A stretch of DNA of 59,108 bases from a bacterium (lineage in GTDB: Bacteria > Armatimonadota > Zipacnadia > Zipacnadales > Zipacnadaceae). Position numbers and translations under genes: made by a program. Shown one piece after another: positions 51,823 to 59,108 of this stretch. Positions within the stretch are counted from its first letter, which is position 1, and each line of letters starts with the position of its first letter. The notes beneath the pieces are model-generated. The model was not told the origin of the DNA and ran no database searches. It saw only the letters and a list, made by a program, of their open reading frames with translations. The stretch covers positions 1 to 59,108 of the forward strand of contig JAUVXR010000016.1 in the NCBI GenBank assembly GCA_030603495.1, read 5' to 3'.

Positions 51823-53164
51823 ATGAGTGCTTCGCAACACAATTCTTCTCCGACGCCAAACTCAGATAGCTGGCCCAACATTGTGTTTTTGTTTACCGAT
51901 GATCAGCGCTTTGATACAGTTCACGCGTTGGGTAACGAGGAAATCGAGACGCCAAATATCGATAGGCTGGTTCACAGGGGGGTATCCTTTACTCACGCTC
52001 ATATTATGGGGTCAATGAGCGGTGCGGTCTGTATGCCCAGTCGTGCCCAACTGATGAACGGGCAGACAATCTTCCGCGCTCCGGACGATCTGGCCGGCAC
52101 ACTGACTTTTCCTGAGCTGCTTCGCGAAGCCGGTTACGTGACCTTTGAAACGGGTAAATGGCACAATGGTCGCGAGTCGCTGGCCCGAAGTTTCACCGCT
52201 GGCGCGCAAATCTTCTTTGGAGGGATGTCTAATCATCTGGAGGTACCGGTCTATGACTTTGATGCGACTGGTGAATATCCCGAAGGCTACGAATATATCG
52301 GAAAACAATTCTCCACCGAATTGTTCAGCAATGCTGCTGTAGGATTTCTGCGCGAGTATGACAGGGGACAAGCCTTTCTGTCTATATTTGCCCTACACGG
52401 CACCGCACGACCCTCGGATGGCGCCGGAGCCACATGGCAGTATGTACAATCCGGCTGAAATCGCCCTGCCGCAGAACTTTATGTCTGAGCATCCCTTCGA
52501 CAATGGCGAGTTGAAGATTCGGGACGAACAACTGGCGCCCTGGCCCCGTACTCCGGAGATCATCCGCCAGCACATCGTAGACTACTACGCGATGATTACG
52601 CATCTGGACGTCCATATTGGGCGTGTCCTGACAGCTCTGGATGAGACCAGCCAGGCCGACAATACCATTATTATCTTCGCCGGGGACAATGGTCTGGCTA
52701 TCGGGCAGCATGGCCTGATGGGCAAGCAAAACCTCTACGACCACAGCGTCCGAGTGCCCCTGGTCATTAGTGGTCCCGGCCTTCCCCAGGGCCAGCGGTC
52801 GGATGCCCTGTGCTACTTGCTGGATATCTTTCCGACTCTCTGCGATCTGTTAGACTTACCCATACCCGCTTCGGTGGAGGGAAAAAGCCTGGCTCCGATC
52901 ATCAATGAAGAACAGGAAACGCTCAGGGATACCCTCTTCTTTGCCTACAAGCACTATCAGAGAGCAGTCAGCGACAACCGCTACAAGCTAATAGAGTATT
53001 TCGTGGAGGGCAGCCGGACGACGCAACTGTTCGACCGGGCCGAGGATCCCTGGGAGATTAACAACTTGTCCGCTGATTCTGACTACTCCAGCCACTTGAC
53101 GCGGCTTCGTGAAGAGCTATCCAGATGGCAGGAGCGGGTTGGTGACCCGTTGACTGACCAGTAA
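51823..53164 (+). pseudogene. Sulfatase split by a single-base frameshift
   Basis: The first frame (51823-52458) starts after GGGAGG and has NIVFLFTDDQRFDTVHALGN and the activation motif AVCMPSRAQL, a C-x-P-S-R site whose cysteine becomes formylglycine. At about 52363 homology moves to the frame open at 52358-53164, with PFCLYLPYTAPHDPR, IIIFAGDNGLAIGQHGLMGK and LYDHSVRVPLVISGPG. Removing one A at 52363 restores EYDGDKPFCLYL and a continuous protein of about 446 residues. The sulfatase would remove sulfate esters from sugars or polysaccharides. Whether the extra base is real or an assembly error cannot be told from this sequence. There is no signal peptide. Confidence 0.88.
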
Positions 53165-53247
53165 CATGCTTGGCCCGGCGCAGCCAGTGTGCCTCCAATT
53201 GGCTATTGAGCTCAACGTCGGCCAGCCGACCAATTTCCGCCATCCGC

Positions 53248-54249
53248 CTAGCACAACGTCACTATTCTCTTCTCAAGCTGAGATTGCTTCGCTGCGAGAC
53301 ACACGCGCAGACTGCTCTCTGCCTCCGCTATTGACGTCGGCAGGGGCTTTCGACCGTCAAGAGCGTCCAGAAAATCCTCCGCCTGAATGATAAAAATGTC
53401 ATCATAGGAGTAGGAGAACCCAGCGACGGTTTCCCACTGGTTCTCGCTGCTGCCGCACAGCTCAATACGGCGCACTGGGCCGTCTACCTCGACCTTGAGG
53501 TTGGCCTTCGTACCGACGACCTCGAGCTGTCGAGTGTTGGGCTTTTGAAATTGATTGAAGAAAAGCTGTACCAGAGCGCCGTTCTTCCGGAAGCGTATCA
53601 TAATGACCGCCGCGTCCTCACATTCGACCCCTTCAAGTACCAATCGGTCGTAAAACGAGGCAACCTCCTGCGGCTCTCCGAAGATCCACTCGGCGAAATT
53701 GATGAAGTGGCTGGCCGCGTCCAGAATGCAACCACCGCCCAGCTGCTGCCGGGCATAATAGGTATGCTGATAGTCCGGCCGGGCCTGACGGAAGTTATGG
53801 CTGAAATTGATATGCGCCATCTTAATATCACCCAGCCGACCGCTCAGGGCAATCTCTCTAAACTTCTGATAGGCGGGCAGACTTCGTCTCATGTACCCAA
53901 CACCAGCGGTGAGGTTCTTCTGCTCAACGATGCTCTTCAGTTCGGCTACGCCCTGCAAGTCAACCGACAGCGGCTTTTCCAGCAGGAAAGGTACTCCGGC
54001 TTGCGCACACTTCAGTGCCATCGGTATATGCAGATGGGGGGGCACCGCAATGACTACTCCGTCAAACGACTGCAGGTCGATCTCGTCAAAATCAGAAAAG
54101 GTCTGGTTGATTTCATATTGAGATGCCACGTCGTCGAGTTTGGCAAGATCGCTGTCACAAACGGAGGCCCGCACTTTCCCAGTCGCCAGAAAACAGTGCA
54201 AATGTCGCTCGCCAATTCCGCCGGCACCGACAATCAATATCTCTTTCAT
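53248..54249 (-). CDS. Gfo/Idh/MocA-family oxidoreductase
   Basis: This 333-residue protein has the NAD(P)-binding Rossmann start EILIVGAGGIGERHLHCFLA. LLEKPLSVDLQGVAEL gives the conserved EKP motif near residue 91. The C-terminal alpha/beta domain includes GGGCILDAASHFINFAEWIFG with the usual aspartate and histidine. Such enzymes oxidise or reduce sugar and inositol hydroxyls. The substrate is unknown. It is the last gene of the minus-strand catabolic cluster and converges with the broken sulfatase. Confidence 0.92.
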   Translation of the reverse strand: MKEILIVGAGGIGERHLHCFLATGKVRASVCDSDLAKLDDVASQYEINQTFSDFDEIDLQSFDGVVIAVPPHLHIPMALKCAQAGVPFLLEKPLSVDLQGVAELKSIVEQKNLTAGVGYMRRSLPAYQKFREIALSGRLGDIKMAHINFSHNFRQARPDYQHTYYARQQLGGGCILDAASHFINFAEWIFGEPQEVASFYDRLVLEGVECEDAAVIMIRFRKNGALVQLFFNQFQKPNTRQLEVVGTKANLKVEVDGPVRRIELCGSSENQWETVAGFSYSYDDIFIIQAEDFLDALDGRKPLPTSIAEAESSLRVCLAAKQSQLEKRIVTLC

Positions 54250-54339
54250 AGGTTGCCTTCACTTTTCTATGCGACATTGCTGGACTGCGTCCGCTGCCCG
54301 GAGTTGGTCTGCCTGCCTCGACGGCGGAGATATATCAGG

Positions 54340-55140
54340 CTACTTGGCGGTATAGCCACCGTCAACCGGCAAGTTGATCCCAGTGATGTAGGCTGATGCC
54401 TCCGATGCGAGAAAAACCACCGCTCCCATCGCGTCAGTGTCGTTAGCCATCCGCCCGAGGAAGGTCCGGTCACTGTATTGCTTGAGGAATCGCTCGGGGT
54501 GGGCTTGCGTCCTGAGCCCACCGGGGCTGATGCAGTTGCACCGAACATCGTACGGCCCATAGTAGCTAGCCACAAAGCGCGTGAAGTTGATCATGCCGCC
54601 CTTGTGGAAGAAATAGTCAGGAACAAAGCCGTCCATGTCCGTGCCGCGATATATCGTGCGGTCAGGCCCGACCATTCCGTGAATGGATCCGATATTGATT
54701 ATTGAGCCTTTGCCGCGCTCTGCCATTGCATCGCCTATCGCGCGGGTTATCGCGAACAGACCTGTCGCGTTAACCCGCATACTCAAATCAAATTTGGCCA
54801 CATCGTCATGATCATCACCCATGGGACGCATGGGACGCAGAACGGAATTGTTTATCAGTATATCAACCCTGCCTTCCTGCTCCAGTAACTCGTCACGCAG
54901 TGACATGATTGATTCCTCTCTGCTTAGATCCAGTTGAGCCGCCCAAACATCGCGCCCCGCAGACCGGTGGCTGGCCGCCGCCTCCTCGAGCTGGTCTAGG
55001 TTGCGAGAAGCAATGTAGGTCTTGGCCCCTGCCTCAGCCACAGCTGTGGTGATCTGCACACCGTATTTGCCCGCGCCACCTGTTACTAAGGCCACTTTCT
55101 CCTGTAGCGAGAACCAATCAAGGACTGTGCCTGCGGTCAT
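54340..55140 (-). CDS. Short-chain dehydrogenase/reductase
   Basis: This 266-residue SDR has cofactor loop VTGGAGKYGVQIT, INNSVLRPM in place of the usual NNAG, NIGSIHGMVG with the catalytic serine, and a Tyr-x-x-x-Lys pair in DYFFHKGG. NCISPGGLRTQAHPE and ITGINLPVDGGYTAK are typical C-terminal segments. GAGGAGG lies 11 bases before ATG 55140; ATG 55164 overlaps the previous gene and is less likely. The neighbours suggest a role in sugar-acid breakdown. Confidence 0.92.
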   Translation of the reverse strand: MTAGTVLDWFSLQEKVALVTGGAGKYGVQITTAVAEAGAKTYIASRNLDQLEEAAASHRSAGRDVWAAQLDLSREESIMSLRDELLEQEGRVDILINNSVLRPMRPMGDDHDDVAKFDLSMRVNATGLFAITRAIGDAMAERGKGSIINIGSIHGMVGPDRTIYRGTDMDGFVPDYFFHKGGMINFTRFVASYYGPYDVRCNCISPGGLRTQAHPERFLKQYSDRTFLGRMANDTDAMGAVVFLASEASAYITGINLPVDGGYTAK

Positions 55141-55156
55141 AGGTTCTTCATCCTCC

Positions 55157-55933
55157 TCAGTCATATGGGGCGAATACTCCCCTGATTTCCCGACAGTAGT
55201 TGCCCAGTCCAATTACGTCCGCACCCATCGTGATGAAACGGAAGCCCATTTCCACCAGTTCGTCGATGTTGTCGGGATTGCCGGGACAGCCTGCAAATTT
55301 ACCGTGGTCGGCGGCCGCCTCTGCCACTCGCCGTCGGGTCTCTTCGACTTTAGGGTGATCCCATTGTGCGGGGGCGCCGATCCCATGTGTGAAATCACCG
55401 GGACCAAAGAACAAAATGTCAAACCCGTCGAGCGCGGCAATTTCTTCGATCTCACCAACAGGCTCCGGATCCTCAATTTGAAGCGCGACAAATCGCTCGC
55501 GATTAGCCTGCTCTAAGTAATCCAGCAAGTCAACTTGCCCATATGCGCCGTCTGCATTGCCCCCATCCATCGGCCGCCTGCCCACAGGATGGAAACGAGT
55601 CCACCATATCACCTGCTTGGCATCCTCGACGCCCATTACGTGGGGGACCATAATCCCTGTAGCATCCAGTTCCAAAGGGCGTATATAATCGCTGTAGCTG
55701 CCCCGCGGGACCCGTACCAGCACATCCACATCGTGGGCTTTTGCCGCCAGGATCTGTTTCTCGATGACCGCGTAATCGTTGGCCACGTGCTCCTGACATA
55801 ACCACAGGCAATCAAACCCAGCCAGAGCGACAATCTCAGCGGCTCGCGCGTCGGCCAGATTCAACTTAAAACACCCGACCACCTTGCCCTCGCGCAACTT
55901 TCTGAGAGTCCTACTTCGCCGCATATCCACCAT
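55157..55933 (-). CDS. HpcH/HpaI-type class II aldolase
   Basis: This 258-residue protein resembles metal-dependent 2-keto-3-deoxy sugar-acid aldolases. CLWLCQEHVANDYAVIEKQI, LVRVPRGSYSDYIRPLELDA, ALQIEDPEPVG (metal-binding glutamate) and FFGPGDFTHGIGAP (metal-binding aspartate) mark the active site. These enzymes split 2-keto-3-deoxy acids to pyruvate and an aldehyde. GAGGAGAG is close to ATG 55933, which directly follows the stop of the upstream oxidoreductase gene at 55934. Confidence 0.92.
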   Translation of the reverse strand: MVDMRRSRTLRKLREGKVVGCFKLNLADARAAEIVALAGFDCLWLCQEHVANDYAVIEKQILAAKAHDVDVLVRVPRGSYSDYIRPLELDATGIMVPHVMGVEDAKQVIWWTRFHPVGRRPMDGGNADGAYGQVDLLDYLEQANRERFVALQIEDPEPVGEIEEIAALDGFDILFFGPGDFTHGIGAPAQWDHPKVEETRRRVAEAAADHGKFAGCPGNPDNIDELVEMGFRFITMGADVIGLGNYCREIRGVFAPYD

Positions 55934-56640
55934 TTATCTCTCCTCAATCTCGGTTAGTGCTACTACTTTGCCGCCCTCTTCTCTGCTTCGGATTCCGGCT
56001 ATAACCATCTTCATCAGTTCAATGGTTTCGGCAAGCTCGAAGGGGCGTTGGCCGGTGCGTAGATACTCGACGAACGCTTGTAGCTGTTTCTTGAACGCAT
56101 AGAACGTATCCGAACAGGCTGCCTGCACCATGCCATCAGTGCCGCAGATCTGCAGGCCACCGAACCCCCCTAGCATATCGTACGTGTTCACCACGACAAC
56201 GTCCACCTCGGCTGCGTGCCTAAGGTGAACCACATTCCGCCGCTGTGTGCCAATGTTCTGAACTGACCCAAAGCCCGGGCCCAAGATTGGGTAGACGGCC
56301 TCCAGAGCATGAATGCCGTAACGCTCCCACGTATTGGACATGGTTATGCCCACAAAGCGGGTCTCGCCCAGATTGCTGATGGACTGACGATAGGGCATAA
56401 ACTCCTTGCAATAACGCATGCAGCTGCTCGAGAGAATCGCGGCTCCCTGATCCACCCAGTCTACGAACACTTGCAGGTCGTCATCGTTGTCCACCAGAGG
56501 CTTATCAACGAAAATGGGAAGTCCCGCCTCGACAAAGGGTCTGCTGCGCTCGACATGCTCGTGGCCAATGTCTGTCGGTATTATCACTGCGTCAACTTCA
56601 CCAATGACGTGGCCCGGGACCAGCGAATCGCTGCCTACTG
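55934..56640 (-). pseudogene. 5'-truncated Gfo/Idh/MocA-family oxidoreductase
   Basis: The frame carries VDAVIIPTDIGHEHVERSRP, VDKPLVDNDDDLQVFVDWVD, and a C-terminal domain through GGFGGLQICGTDGMVQAACS and ELAETIELMKMVIAG, typical of this family. The first 50-60 residues, with the GxGxxG dinucleotide-binding loop, are absent. Upstream of about 56640 the frame (open to 56752) just reads through the end of the PHP-domain gene in another frame. The gene appears to have lost its start when joined to that gene. The retained part lacks the NAD-binding motif, so it is probably inactive. Confidence 0.75.
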
Positions 56641-57942
56641 AGACTTTGCAGAGACCCAGATAGGAGCTGACCACAGTCGGTTTCCGTCCGCCTGGGTGAT
56701 CTTCACAAAATAGTAATGCTTGCCAGGCGTGGCAGCAACCGATGTTTCCCACCGGCGTGTCGGGGCGTTGGGCTCGTCGGTGCGAATAATATTGCCGTCT
56801 TCGAACAGTTCTATCCTTGCAGTCGCGTCGCCAGGGTCGGGGTCTGCCACGTAAACTGTGACCGCGATGTGCTCCACCGGTTCATTGACGATGTCTCCCA
56901 TGACCGCGGCGTTTATCCAAAAGTATAGACGGCAGTTGCGATCACCAGTGGAATAACAATGGCGGTTGCGCAAGGCATCTAGGATGTTGAGTCGGCAGAG
57001 ACCTGGCGCAAGGACAGCAGTCCAGGTGCCACAGTCACCCCAGTTGGCACTATGCGTGTCGTCTGAACCTTCAGGAGCAATGTGCCAACCTAGGTCGAGC
57101 ATGCGGGTGAAAGCCGCTTCTCCGGCGTCGCCGCGGACTTCTACCATTTGAAACACGGCATCCGCGGCCTCCGAATACTCGAACTCATTAAAGACTTCCG
57201 ACGAGGGATAGTTGGGGTGGTTGAATTTGCACAGGACACTTGCATCTGATGCTGTCTGGTAGAGTCCGGTAACATCCGACGGCCAGCGGGTGGAGGGAGG
57301 ATCATATAGACAGGCATGGCCCTCTCGTTTGGTCCATTCCAGGCCGTAGAAGGCGACAAATCTGCCGCAGTCATTGGCCTTGAGCGCCTGCTCGCGCGTG
57401 TCAGCCCATTCGACGGGGTCTACAAGCTCCAGATGATCAGTCAGACAGAAGAAATCCAATCTGGCGACATCGCGGGCATAGGCGTACGCATCCTGGGGAA
57501 AAAGAACCCCATCGGAGTACATGGTGTGACTATGAAGATCACCAAAGTAGCACTGTAAGCCATTGAGGATTACGACCTGAACCGATGCGCCTGTCGAACG
57601 CCCGCTTGGGGTGTGGGCATACGCAGTCAGGGTAGCCTCGCCATTTGGCAGCATGGTCGTGTCAATACTGGTGGTCCATTCACTCGTTTGGCCCACTCTC
57701 TGCAGGGCAAACCACGAAGCATGGCCGAAGCCCACATAGATGGAGGGCGGTGTAGCATCCTCGGGCGTAGCTGTCACTCGCACTGCCACCACGCCCTGCA
57801 AGGTCTCATCGGCGGCGGGCTCGAGTATCTCCAAGGCGAGTTGAGCAGGCGGCTGATCGGCGGACGTATGCGCGCCGCACAGGAGCACTATAATGCCCAG
57901 GAAGATCGCGAATATGGTAACAGTCGAACGTTTGGTGGTCAT
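56635..57942 (-). CDS. Secreted PHP-domain protein (CehA/McbA-like)
   Basis: This 435-residue protein has a signal peptide (STVTIFAIFLGIIVLLCGAH) and an Ig-like domain (about 35-130). A PHP-type metallohydrolase domain follows. Metal ligands appear in YFGDLHSHTMYSDGVLFPQD, LTDHLELVDPVEW, FNHPNYPSSE and EGSDDTHSANWGDC. CehA/McbA proteins are known from carbaryl hydrolysis, but most members are uncharacterised phosphoesterase- or esterase-like enzymes. A beta-rich C-terminal domain ends the protein. GGAGG precedes ATG 57942. It leads the minus-strand cluster. Confidence 0.88.
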   Translation of the reverse strand: MTTKRSTVTIFAIFLGIIVLLCGAHTSADQPPAQLALEILEPAADETLQGVVAVRVTATPEDATPPSIYVGFGHASWFALQRVGQTSEWTTSIDTTMLPNGEATLTAYAHTPSGRSTGASVQVVILNGLQCYFGDLHSHTMYSDGVLFPQDAYAYARDVARLDFFCLTDHLELVDPVEWADTREQALKANDCGRFVAFYGLEWTKREGHACLYDPPSTRWPSDVTGLYQTASDASVLCKFNHPNYPSSEVFNEFEYSEAADAVFQMVEVRGDAGEAAFTRMLDLGWHIAPEGSDDTHSANWGDCGTWTAVLAPGLCRLNILDALRNRHCYSTGDRNCRLYFWINAAVMGDIVNEPVEHIAVTVYVADPDPGDATARIELFEDGNIIRTDEPNAPTRRWETSVAATPGKHYYFVKITQADGNRLWSAPIWVSAKSQ

Positions 57943-58046
57943 GATCGCAGGCCTCCGGTCTTATCGGGATTCCTCCTATGGACTATGCCTGGTTGTAGTA
58001 TTCTCTGAACGACACATGCATCCCTTCCCATACGCTCTATTGTTAC

Positions 58047-59108
58047 CTATGCAATTCTTTCTGCGCGACTATCGGTCCCCCGCTCGTGCACCGTGAACCG
58101 GCGTGCGTTGCTCGGGCTTTGCGCCGGGGAGCCCTCGGCGTAGGCGCGAGCGCGGACCGTGGTGATCCCCGCCCGAAGAGTGAGCGGGCCGGTGTAGAGC
58201 GCAGAGCGGCGCGTCGGTTCGGTACCATCCAGAGTGTAGCGGATAGTCACGTCATCCTGCAGCGGCCGGAGCCGCACCGTGTCGCCGGCCATCAGGTGCT
58301 CGCTATCACACTCGATCTCGGGCATGCGCAGAGGCAGGACTGTGCGGAATTCGTCCCGGTACAGGCCCATCTCCCCAAAGCGGATCGGTTCAAAGCCCGG
58401 TATCTCCCGGTAGACAGCGGCGTCCTCGCGTAGGCGGAAGTCCATGTTCCGAGCGTCAACGAACCCCGGGTCCTGGTCAGTGCTGTAGTTGTGCTCGCCC
58501 GACGGATGGCCCGTCAGCAGGGTCACACAGTCGTACGCGACGTTCCGCGCCACGGTGTTGTTCTTGGGGTCATACCACCCGACCTTCCCGTAGCCGGTCA
58601 TGCCCGGGTAACGTTCGGAGTACGGTGGCTGCGTAAGGTCAATAATCTCAAGGAGCTTGCTGCGTGCGCCTCCCAGGTTGTGAACGGCGCCTTTGTCGTA
58701 TTCCCCCAGCAAAATCCCGCGCCTGGCATCAATGAAAACGTTGTTGCTGACTGTGAAGCATTGGGCGCCATTGCTTAGCCAGATATGCCCAAAGTTGCCT
58801 GGGTTGGCATAGAAGACGTTGCCCTCGATTGTCGCACCCATCGGACCGCAGTTTGCTGGCGTGTCGAAGTACACGACAGTGTACTTCTTGGAGACCGTTG
58901 ACTCGTTGTGGTGCCAGAAGTTGTGTCGTATGATGTGGCCCAACTGCGTGGGATCCATGCCGGTGTACAGCGCCGCCATGTCATCCACGCGCAGGGCATT
59001 GCGGCAGATCTCGTTGTACTCGATGACCTGGTCGTTGCCCTGCAGATAGATGGCCATGTTCGGGTGCTCGTTAATGAGACAGTGGGCCACGCGATTCCCC
59101 ACACCATC
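58047..59108 (-). CDS. Right-handed beta-helix protein with chitobiase-type C-terminal domain (partial)
   Basis: The gene enters from beyond the window edge and ends at 58047. The 353 residues present include repeated short beta-helix coils (NDQVIEYNEICRNALRVDD, IIRHNFWHHN, ATIEGNVFYANPGNFGHIWL, VSNNVFIDARRGILLGE), typical of pectate-lyase-like or alginate-active proteins. The C terminus, TIRYTLDGTEPTRRSALYTG, is a chitobiase/beta-hexosaminidase C-terminal-type domain. It is probably a secreted polysaccharide-acting protein. A 104-base gap with no clear signal separates it from the PHP gene. Confidence 0.88.
   Translation of the reverse strand, partial: DGVGNRVAHCLINEHPNMAIYLQGNDQVIEYNEICRNALRVDDMAALYTGMDPTQLGHIIRHNFWHHNESTVSKKYTVVYFDTPANCGPMGATIEGNVFYANPGNFGHIWLSNGAQCFTVSNNVFIDARRGILLGEYDKGAVHNLGGARSKLLEIIDLTQPPYSERYPGMTGYGKVGWYDPKNNTVARNVAYDCVTLLTGHPSGEHNYSTDQDPGFVDARNMDFRLREDAAVYREIPGFEPIRFGEMGLYRDEFRTVLPLRMPEIECDSEHLMAGDTVRLRPLQDDVTIRYTLDGTEPTRRSALYTGPLTLRAGITTVRARAYAEGSPAQSPSNARRFTVHERGTDSRAERIA

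Noticed and set aside
53058-53243. Minus-strand 61-residue frame between the sulfatase and the Gfo/Idh gene
   Set aside because: Overlaps the sulfatase C terminus, has no recognisable motif and no good ribosome binding site.
53545-54396. Plus-strand 283-residue frame opposite the Gfo/Idh gene
   Set aside because: The minus-strand gene has clear Rossmann and EKP motifs; the plus-strand frame is its shadow.

Overview
The window is chromosomal DNA from a free-living bacterium, moderately GC-rich by eye, with frequent GTG and TTG starts and strong Shine-Dalgarno sites. It is almost certainly an uncultivated lineage. Zinc-binding (C+) forms of S14, S4, L24, L32 and L36, a zinc-lid adenylate kinase, a T-box leader on pheS, an EF-G2 paralogue, and secreted PHP, sulfatase, beta-helix and GH42-like proteins suggest an Armatimonadota- or Chloroflexota-like terrabacterial genome. 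That placement is inference and only weakly supported.

Positions 1-20011 hold one long + strand ribosomal superoperon in almost canonical order: the tuf 3' end, then rpsJ-rplC-rplD-rplW-rplB-rpsS-rplV-rpsC-rplP-rpmC-rpsQ, an inserted EF-G2 gene, rplN-rplX-rplE-rpsN-rpsH-rplF-rplR, rplO-secY-adk-map-infA-rpmJ-rpsM-rpsK-rpsD-rpoA-rplQ-truA-rplM-rpsI. Three things depart from the canonical layout. S3 carries an acidic tail of about 200 residues built on sixteen exact-length 18-bp repeats. EF-G2 sits between rpsQ and rplN. rpsE and rpmD are absent between rplR and rplO.

Positions 20012-34498 carry a secreted protein of unknown function, then a fatty-acid and phospholipid cluster led by a near-consensus promoter: rpmF-plsX-fabH, an acyl-CoA dehydrogenase with etfB and a ferredoxin-fused etfA, then fabD-fabG-acpP-fabF and rnc. 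No enoyl-ACP reductase or FabZ gene is present. The dehydrogenase/ETF unit inside the cluster is the best candidate here for an undescribed biochemical arrangement. A secreted GH42-like protein follows rnc.

Positions 34499-42833 carry uvrA, with its own promoter and a palindrome at the start site, then a surface-polysaccharide cluster (GT2, O-antigen ligase-like membrane protein, tandem double-GT4 protein) and a small converging two-TM protein. Positions 42834-48437 hold a tRNA-Phe T-box leader, pheS, a TRIC-family membrane protein, an MFS transporter and pheT. PheT lacks the usual N-terminal tRNA-binding OB-fold and contains an in-frame palindromic repeat element.

Positions 48438-59108 are accessory and partly decayed: an intact secreted metallophosphatase, a frameshifted and truncated copy of it abutting a transposase fragment not covered by any long open frame, cobO, a possible chimeric remnant, a sulfatase broken by one extra base, and a minus-strand catabolic cluster (PHP-domain protein, 5'-truncated Gfo/Idh oxidoreductase, HpcH-type aldolase, SDR, second Gfo/Idh, and a partial beta-helix protein).
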